Origin: Sequoia sempervirens
Lineage: Eukaryota > Streptophyta > Pinopsida > Cupressales > Cupressaceae
Direction of reading: 5' to 3'
Assembly (NCBI GenBank): GCA_007258455.2
Contig: VDFB02270651.1
Coordinates: 489,808,711-489,872,710 of the forward strand
Length of the DNA stretch: 64,000 nucleotides
Shown here: one piece after another, positions 56,040 through 64,000 of the stretch
How the letters are laid out: each line of letters begins with the position of its first letter
Position numbering within the stretch: position 1 is the first letter of the stretch
Position numbers and translations under genes: made by a program
The notes under the pieces: generated by a model
What the model saw: only the letters and a program-made list of their open reading frames with translations
Told to the model about the DNA's origin: nothing
The model's database searches: none

Positions 56040-57500
56040 GTTGTTTCTAACATTTATGAGTTTTTCAAATCACCCACTGATTTCTCTATTGATAATAGAT
56101 GTTCCATTTTGAATTGCATTCCTAGAATTATCTTCACTCTTGATAATTCCTTCCTCAATGGCCCTATTTCCATGGATGAGCTGAAACAATTTTTCTTTAT
56201 GATGAAGAATGTAATTTAATCGCAAGTTTGTATGGATTTCCTATTGAGTTCTTTCAATATTTCTAAATATTGTCAAAAAGAACATTGTGAAGGCTTTTGA
56301 GGAGCTATGCACCTACAAGAAATGTTAAAATATCTTTAAAAATATTTTTTAGCTTTGATTCCTAGACTTATCATATTTAAAAGTCCATTGTCCACTTTGT
56401 AGCTCTTTGCAATTCTATTTATAATATTTTTCAAAAAATATTATTGAGTGGCTAAAATAGTTTCTTCCTTCATCCATTTCTCTCAAAAAAGTGGTTTTGT
56501 TCAAGGACCCCAAAATTTCAAAGGTGTTGTTATTGTCTAAGAATTTATTTATTCTATAAATGTTAATAAGAAAAGTTTCATGTTCATGAAGTTTGATATA
56601 ATTTCTAAATCTTATGATAGGGTATGCTAATTTTTTATGGAGGATATCTTATGTACCTTTTCTTTTGATGATAATTGGATTCAATTGATCATGGTTAATT
56701 GTACCTCTCCTTTTTTATACTTATAAATTATTCTCCTTCTAATATTTTTCATTTTGAAAGAGGTTTGTCTTAGGGAGATCGTCTCTCTCATATCTTTCTT
56801 ATTCTCATGGAAGGATTTGATTGGTTTTATAAGTACCTCAAATATTCTAAATGTATTTCTAGCTTTCACATTAGGAAGCGTATGAATACACTTTTTCTTC
56901 TTTAGTTTATGGAAGAATTTTTTTGATAGGAAATACCACTCTTGAGAAAGATGTCTTTTAGGAGAGCTCTTGATATGTATATTAGTGTGTATGATATGCT
57001 CTTTAATGAAAAAATGTCGTAGAGTTTTTTCTTCCATTTAGACCCTCATCTTTGGGAACAAATTACTAATATTCTTTATTTTTAGGTTGCTTCTCCTCCT
57101 TTTAAATATTTGGGTATCTATATTTCTTCTACTTGCATTGGGAAAAGAGACTAAATGTTATGGTGGATTCTATTTAGTGTCATATTAGTTATTGGGCATA
57201 GACACTTCTCTTTGGCTTTCCATATATTCAAGCTATGATTCAAGCTCCTCAAGTTTATAGATTTATGGCTCTTATAGGTCTAAAAGACATCCTTCATGAT
57301 CTGGATAGTAGAATGAGAAAGTTTCTTTGGCAAGGAAACTCAAAGAAAAATAAATGGTATTTGGTTAACCCGGATAAAAAAATTCAACCTAAAGAGAGAG
57401 GTGGTTTAGATTTGAGATCTACCCTCCTTAATAATATAGCTTTTGTTTCCAAATTATATTGGAGATTTTGTGTGGAGAAACAAGACTTATGAGGAAGAAT
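56040..57500 (+). pseudogene. LINE reverse transcriptase
   Basis: Plus-strand blocks in order: NGPISMDELKQFFF (about 56160), SGFVQGPQNFKGVV (about 56490), EFIYSINVNKKSFMFMKFD then SKSYDRV (about 56540-56625), and an open 85-codon end (57235-57492) with MRKFLWQGNSKKNKWYLVN and KERGGLDLRSTLLNN. Residues at the expected Y/F-A-D-D box (about 56900) are altered. Many stops. Confidence 0.82.
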
Positions 57501-58290
57501 TTTAAAGGTTGAGTACTTAAACTTAGAGAATCATTCTTTTATTCCTAGGATGTCAACCCTTGGCAAGGGTTCTTAGTTATGGAGAATTATGAATTTAGAT
57601 AGGAGTTTGATTGAAGCTAGTCTTTTCTGAATTGTAGGAAAAGATGACCTTCATTTTTTTGAATGATGTGTGGGATCAATATAGCCCTCTTTGTGTGAGA
57701 TTCCCTAATATCCTCAATTCAAAATATAAATGTGTTGAAGTTGAGTAGAGTTATGTTTTTTATTTTAGTATGAGGTCATGCAAAAAAGTGTGAAGATTTT
57801 AAAATGAAAATCTAAAGATCTCTAGCTAGGCCAACAATTTCCTCCTCATTGATTGATTAGCTCGTATTTTAGCATCTTTAAAGGTCCCTATAGATGGTGA
57901 TTTATGTTTCCTTAGATTGAGTTTGGAAGGTTTTTAGATTTAAATGTTGCAAACTCGTTATAGATCTCTTTAGGTTGAAAACCCATGAGTTAAGAACTCT
58001 ACACTTTGGAAAAGGGTTTGGCATTCTAAGTGTTGGCCAAACATTAATTCTTTCATGTGGACCATAGCTTTCAATAAATTTCTTCATCATGAGAATCTCC
58101 AGAAATGTAGGATTGCTGGTTTGAATAGATGTATCATTTTCCTTCAGGTTGAAGAATTTGATAACAATTTTTAGTATGATATTGCTATCAGGATTCAACC
58201 ATGTAGTTTTACGAGTCAAACTCATTGACCCATGTTTCATGAGTAGTGGTTCACAAGAATCCATCTCTCATAATAATGAATGGCCCACTT
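57501..58290 (+). pseudogene. LINE C-terminal region with zf-RVT-like block
   Basis: After the polymerase the frame gives GRILKVEYLNLENHSFIPRM, an IVGKDDLHFF block, and near 58010-58140 WHSKCWPNINSFMWTIAFNK then HENLQKCRIAGLNRC. This matches the zinc-binding domain at the end of plant non-LTR polymerases, although the final Cys pair is incomplete. Confidence 0.7.
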
Positions 58291-58350
58291 AACGCTCATT
58301 GCATCTAGATGATGCTCAAAAAATGAAACACTGAATGTTTTATTGATGTT

Positions 58351-59047
58351 TTGTAGAGAAAGTATCGTTTATTTTTTAATGGTAGGGGAAATGAGAAGTG
58401 TTTAGAATAGTCAGAAAGATGTGCAACTTGTCTCCATTGACGGAGTCGTCGATGTTTAAATTACCAATTGAACTTTTGGTCAATCTTGATTTCATCCATT
58501 TCCACACGAAAGCGGAATAAATTCTGAAAACCGGGAGGAAAGTGTTGGGCGTCCTCCTCCACATGTTTTCTTTTCTGACGTGGAAATTGACTGCTACTAA
58601 ATTCTTGTCAATTGTCATTGAATGGTAGTAAGTAGTAAATATTCCTCCTATCACTGACAGACCACTGAAACAGTGTTAAGTCGTGCAAAGAAAAACAAGT
58701 GAGTTGACCCGCCCAACTAGCCACATTTATTTGATTTTAGTGACAATGTTTTCCTTGTCATCGTGTGGAACATTACAAAATTCTTTGAAGTTTTACCAAA
58801 CAGTGCATAAGATTTGTGTTTTAACTGTCTTTTTACCTTATTGTTATCTTTTCCATGTGCTATGTTATTATAATAATAATCGATACATTATGAATACTTG
58901 GATAATGTCACTGTGTTAGATTTAGATTTTAATGAGTGGTGCTGGGTAAGAGTCTTTAAAACAAAAAAGTTAACTACTTTTAATGTATTATTAGTTTTCA
59001 ATAGAAGTAAAGTTCATTGTAGAGAAAGTATCGTTTATTTTTTTAAT
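58351..59047. other. 636-bp segment between 30-bp direct repeats
   Basis: TTGTAGAGAAAGTATCGTTT and ten further bases stand at 58351-58380 and again at 59017-59047, the second with one extra T. The DNA between (58381-59016) is less AT-rich than its surroundings and unlike anything else here. A 92-codon minus-strand frame (58376-58654) is not recognised. It could be a retrocopy with a long target duplication, filler DNA from break repair, or a duplication remnant. Confidence 0.6.
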
Positions 59048-59699
59048 TAAAATAGTTGGATTTTAGGATTTTTATCTATTTTATTAAACAAAAAATATAG
59101 AAAAAAGGGATATAAAGAAATCGCAAGTTGTATGGTAATGTATATATTAGTCTATTTTGTTCAAAGATGGTTATGATACTTGCTATGGTATTTGCTTCTA
59201 ACCACTCCAAATTGTTCATGACTTTAAATTATTGCAACCCATAAATAGCTTTTTACTACAAAATATAATCTTCATCATGTCTTGATATTTGCAATTAATT
59301 AGAAAATTTTGAATGTTATAGTTTCATTTATAAATAGGTGCGTTTTCATTTCTATTTTGATATAATTAAAGTAGAAGAGTTAAATCTCAAGCTTTGTTTA
59401 GTATATAACAAATTTTAGCTCTTCTTTGCTCATAAAATAAATTATTCTTGACAAAATATTTTATTCTCTTCATTTTTCTTTTTTATCTTTATTTTTAATT
59501 AATTAGATAAAATCATAAAACTAAATTAAATCAAAAATATGTATTGCTAATGTGTGGTATATCCACCACATAAAAAGAACATATAATACCTTTGATGTAC
59601 CACATGACTTGATTTCATATCTTTTATCCAATGTCTTTTGTGTTATACATTTATAAATTATTATATCATTGAAGGGTCTTGAATAGTTGCTCCTTGCTA
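59048..59699. other. AT-rich spacer
   Basis: No gene, repeat or element end identified. Confidence 0.5.
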
Positions 59700-60867
59700 T
59701 TAATAGCATTTATAAAAAATGGTGAGAGAAATTGTTCTTGAATTTGAGATAGGATTGATTAAAATATAAAATATGATCATGGCTAAGAAGAAGATGATGA
59801 AAGAAGGGATAAATAGGCCCCAAAAAGAGAGGAAAGCTACCAAAAATGAACAAAAAGGTGTGAGAAGGATCTATAGAGTATTCTATGAGGATGTAGCTAA
59901 AGAAAGTCTCATAATAGAGGTAGGAGGATACTCAATGGGCATGACATTCACCACTATAGAGGGACCAAATTTGTCCATAACCCTAATTAAAATTACAAAA
60001 AAAATATGAGCAAAATGATGAAATAGTTAAAAATATGAGCCATCAACATATGAATGACTTACAACCTTAGCTAAAAGATATTGTAGATGAAATGGAAAAG
60101 GATAGGATTAGAAGCAATTATGCTTACCTTATATGAAGAAGAACCCAAGGGTCATTTGTTGAAGAATATTCTAATTGATCATAACCTAAGGTCATAATAA
60201 ATAATGGGTTTGAGGATTTAAAAACCCAAATATTTGGATGGAACATGCTCAACCTCTATAATGACCATTCAAATATTGAAGCAAGTAGGTATGATGGGAT
60301 AGAATGAATGGAATAAATTAATAAATTAGCATCCAATAGATATTATGAAAGAGATAAGGAGATGATAAGAAATATTAGTGAAAAAAAAAATTCCATCGAA
60401 ATCTTAGAAGTATTAGAATGAAACAAACTCAATACTAGTAAAAATGAATAAATAAGGTACAAATAAAGATAGAAAACTAAAAAATAAAGATTTTCCAAAA
60501 GATGCATCCCCCAATCCAAAGAGAGACTATGATGAGATGAACCCTTTAGACCAAGAGTCACCCCTCATGCCATATAAGATAAGAAGAGTCTCTAATGAAT
60601 CCATAAGTAGTGAATCATTTCTTAGGCTAGAGGAAGTGAGAAAAAGAAGTAATTTTATAATTGATTTCAAAGAGATATTTGGTTGTGAGTTTTTTTATAT
60701 TTAGTTTCCTAGAGATAAGGTTAGAGTAGATTATTAAAGTATTCAAATAGTAGAATTAGGTAGAAGAAAATTGAAGAAAAGAGAAAAATGTAATTGAACA
60801 AAAAAATAGGAGGAAGGACAAGCCCTCAACTAAAAAAAGCTAAATAAAAAATATTGTTAACTCTTAC
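59700..60867 (+). mobile_element. Second LINE upstream fragment
   Basis: Aligned with 47080-49430, without M2a. Its longest open piece, 59773-60009 (78 codons, Lys-rich start then IIEVGGYSMGMTF), is not recognised. It ends where the E5-like LTR begins; the other copy continues past this point. Confidence 0.65.
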
Positions 60868-63170
60868 TGTAGACATTCCAAAATTTATTATTAACCCTTG
60901 ACTTATAATTTTCTTCATTAATTAACCAATTTTCCACATTCCCATAATTAATTAAATAATTATTATTTAAATAATTTGTATTCCTATAATTAATTAAATG
61001 ACTCATTATTTAACTAATTAGTTACTCTCCTACTTCTTCCATAAGGTCAACTAATTAAATCAAATTAATTTTAATAGCCTTAGATCCCTTTGATTCTTCC
61101 TACTTGATTAATTAATAAATTAACCTTTATTAGTCCAGGTACTAATATAAATCTTCTATTTTAAATCCTCAAAATTCCCAAACTTACTATCATGTGAAAG
61201 GTATTTTCATGCTCCCACATGTGTGAGCATGTCACCTCAACCCACTCCCTTGCTCATACATGTGTGAGCATTCAAGTTCTTAAGCTTGAAATATTCCCAT
61301 GCTTTCACCTCATAGTTTTCTCTTGTGGCCTCATCCCACTACCAATACCATGCTCACACATGCATAGTCTTCTCACACATGTTTAACCACCCTACCTCGT
61401 ACATATGTCATAATGTTCACACGTGTTTGAGAACACTCATTCTTACACCCTATGAACACTTTTCAATACCTCTCTTTGGGACACTTATAACACTTGTCAC
61501 AAAACTAAATCATCCATGCACTAACTCTCATTAAATATTATCCCTTCATCAACTTTAATTCCAATCCCTCCATTTCCTCCACCAAAAATATATAAATAGG
61601 GTGTCATTTCCTCTATTCCCAACACACAACATCCTTATGCAAAATTCAAGATGCTCTTTTAAGAATCTATCACATCCTTATGATGTTATTAAATGCTAGT
61701 TTCTTGAGCAATTCACATTAGTCCAAAACAATCAAATACATATCTAGTGAGAAAATCAAGTGGAGCATTAGGTGCAACTCCTCTTTTAACTCAATTGGAG
61801 GAGAAAGGAAATGACATGTATAAGATTTTATTTTTTGTGAATTTGAATCCTTTTTATCCATTATTTAGTTTTCTTATCTCCATTCTAACATGTTATGTGG
61901 GACCCACATCCCTATCACTAGAATTTATTTAAGTTTCTTGCAAGATTTCACATCTAAGTTTTTGGTTTAGCACTTTTGACGTATGTGTCAACTCTTTATT
62001 GGACAAATTAGTGCTTGTGCTTCTCACAACAATTCAAATTTTTTATTTTATTTTCTTTTTGTGTCATTTTCTAATGTTTTTTTTACATATTTCTTGTCTT
62101 TGTGTTGTCCATTGTGTGTGATATATATCTTGTTTATAAATTTATGTTGTTTCTAACTCATCATTTGCAATAATAGCATATTTTTATTGTAGGTATCATT
62201 GCTTGCCTAATTCAATTCTTTTGCACTATAAATTGATGCTTCCATGGTTTAGCACTTTCATTTCTAGAGCATTAATTTTCTATTTTCTATCATTTTTTCA
62301 TTTTTATGTCTTCAATTTTTCTATTTTTCTTGTCTACTGGTGTCTCTTTTCATACTCTTCAAGATTTTTAGTATAACATTTTTAGTATTTTATGTTATAA
62401 ATTTCTATTTGTTTTATGGAAAATCAATATTGTCCTCTATTATATGTAGGCTCTAAAATCAATGCTTGTGCCCTAAAAATTAGTGTCTACATATAGTTTA
62501 ACATATATATGGAATCAACATTGTTTCTCAACTATAAATTTATTTTTATTTTCCTATTTTTTAACACTTTTATTTTATTTTAGCACATTCATTATTTTGT
62601 GCCTGCATTCTTTCAACACTATAACCACTTTTGTTGTTTCTATTTATTTTTTATTTTTATCAAGTTGTATGCTAACCCTATGTTTTGAACATCATTTTAA
62701 CTTAGTGGTACAACTATCTACACATGCCAAAGTTTAACTTTGAAAATAATAATTCAGTTGGTGTAGGATTTTCTTTGTAGTAGACATTATTTTCCCACTA
62801 GTTTAGTAGCATTGAAATTAGATTGGAGGGTTAACTAATTCTTTTCCAAGCCTTTGGGATTTGTGAAACATACTCTTCCCTTGCACTTAATGCAATCTTG
62901 GGGATCAAAAGTTTCAAACTCTCCTCTTTGTGTTTAGATTAGAACCTACAAGTGCTAGTTTATGTGTATGCTCTCTCCTTACATTTTGTGTGATCTTGGG
63001 TGATAAAAAATAGATAGTATTCATTTACCTTTAGGAGGCCTACTTTTGGATTTCACCACCCTAAGGAATGACCTCAACCACATGAATTTGGTGAGGCATA
63101 TAAAAGGGGGGAACAAAATTTATATCTCAATAGATTTATCACTGTGTTTTTTATAGCCTTGTGGTCCCTA
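60868..63170 (+). mobile_element. E6: E5-related LTR element, truncated
   Basis: Starts TGTAGACATTCC, with the same AATTAATTAAATAATTATT-rich opening as the E5 LTR, and carries TATAAATAGGG at 61591-61601. The LTR end and primer site are eroded (a TGGGACCCACA word remains near 61900). The E5 internal TATA/polypurine block recurs at 63060-63130. Nothing recognisable follows. No second LTR in the window. Confidence 0.6.
61591..61601 (+). promoter_or_regulatory. TATA box of E6 LTR
   Basis: TATAAATAGGG in AAAAATATATAAATAGGG, placed like the E5 LTR box. Confidence 0.6.
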
Positions 63171-63417
63171 TTTCATTAGGAAACAAGGAGAAATAACATT
63201 AAGTTTTCATATTCTTATGGATGGGTTTATAGTCATATAGTCATATCCATCATAATATTATCATATCATACATTGTAACATGCATACAATGTCATAAATC
63301 ATTACACCATATCAACACACATGTATAATAAATATTTGTAACACATATATTGATGCAAAATAATTATCATCTCATCAATATACACATAAAAAAAATATCA
63401 TGGTACAAGGTCTCTAT

Positions 63418-63560
63418 AATGGGTGATCACACAAAACTAGTTTACAATTCCCTTCACAAAGAAAATTTGCCAAAATGCTCACATGAATTTTTTTTGGGGT
63501 TTTTAGGGGTTCACTTGAACGGGGGTTCAAGTGAACTAAAAAAAGGGGTTTTCTCTATTG
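63418..63560. repeat. M2-like remnant with a perfect palindrome
   Basis: GGGTGATCACACAAAACTAG then TTTACAATT resembles the end of M2b. At 63509-63536 GTTCACTTGAAC and GTTCAAGTGAAC form a perfect 12-bp inverted repeat around GGGG, like the G-run repeats in M2b. The far end is not identifiable. Confidence 0.45.
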
Positions 63561-64000
63561 GCAACACTAGGGAAAACAACTGAGAGGGGGGTGAATTAGT
63601 TGTCACATAAACTAAACTTACTAAACTTATCCTCACATCTGATAAATAGACATGAAATCATAAACTATCACCACATCAGAAACACACATAACACCAAGAA
63701 TTTTTATGTGGAAACCCTGTTAGGGGAAAAACCATGGTGGAGGTTAATCCACAAGTTTATACTCTATTAGTAGTATAAAATAATTGTAAATGGGGAATGC
63801 ACATGCATTTAGGTGCACTGCCTAGAGCTCACTACTCAAATACAACAAGGCTTGCTACCCAAAGGAAGATACACTGTCTTACAGAAGCATTCAGGTTATA
63901 TCTAGAAGATTTTGAACTAAGAAAGTAGCATCTGCTAATGCCTAATTATAGTTCTAGGGTTAAGCACATAAACATCTGGTCACTCTTCTTCACACTTTAC
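63560..64000. repeat. Possible copia-type LTR, runs off right edge
   Basis: Contains TTTTTATGTGGAAACCCTGT then AGGGGAAAAACC, similar to the GGAGAAACCC...AAAAACTCC block of the E2 LTR, and CTGAGAGGGGGGTGAATTAG, a motif I associate with plant copia ends. Only one side is visible, so type and strand are tentative. Confidence 0.4.

Larger units (their letters stand above)
47000..58330 (+). mobile_element. Decayed LINE (L1-type), split by a CACTA element
   Basis: The upstream part (47000-49799) is repeated at 59700-60867, which marks it as element DNA. After the CACTA insertion the plus strand shows endonuclease, reverse transcriptase and zf-RVT-like regions in LINE order (54836-58290). No LTRs. 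Both ends are approximate: I see no clear poly(A) tail or target duplication. Confidence 0.7.

Noticed and set aside
61745..61935. 61-codon frame beginning MRKSSGALGATP
   Set aside because: Lies in the E6 LTR/primer-site area and does not recur in E5; treated as chance.

Overview
The window is AT-rich, gene-poor plant DNA made almost entirely of old, broken transposable elements stacked inside one another. No host protein-coding gene, rRNA or tRNA could be supported. Very long LTRs (1.4 to 1.8 kb), heavily decayed coding regions and deep nesting suggest a giant plant genome, most likely a gymnosperm such as a conifer. That assignment is inference; nothing in the sequence names the species.

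Layout. (1) 1-5172: the 5' part of a minus-strand Ty3/gypsy element (E4) with LTR, primer site, gag and protease; the rest lies off the left edge. (2) 5292-46581: one Ty1/copia element (E2, minus strand, about 8.5 kb before interruption), stretched to 41 kb by insertions. Into its RNase H region fell a non-autonomous gypsy-type element (E1, 6781-26178). E1's lower LTR was hit by a plus-strand element with 1.4-kb LTRs and no recognisable polymerase (E5, 7524-19300). Into E2's 5' LTR fell a relative of E1 (E3, 33146-46476), itself carrying two solo LTRs (34370-36172, 37341-38547) and two TIR elements (39695-40478, 43474-44420). E2's gag holds another TIR element (31125-32163). Most of these insertions were delimited by TG...CA or terminal inverted repeats plus short target-site duplications. 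(3) About 47000-58330: a decayed plus-strand LINE with endonuclease, reverse transcriptase and zf-RVT-like regions, split by a 5-kb CACTA transposon (49800-54821). The CACTA carries a solo LTR and a TIR element. (4) 58351-59047: a 636-bp foreign-looking segment between 30-bp direct repeats. (5) 59700-60867: a second LINE fragment, cut by an E5-like LTR element (60868 to about 63170). The right edge holds a possible copia-type LTR.

Most striking signal: the E1/E3/E4 gypsy-like group carries about thirty copies of a 32-36 bp imperfect palindrome (GGACT...AGTCC). The arms differ between elements but change together on both sides, as expected of a conserved stem-loop. The copies lie at repeated spacings of about 110-120 bp or about 42 bp, in LTRs and 5' leaders. 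I know of no description of it. The same elements share a near-invariant GGGGTTT...AAACCCC block in every LTR. E1 and E3 encode a leader ORF with a membrane-like segment followed by acidic repeats; in E1 that segment is amplified four-fold as an exact 63-bp unit.
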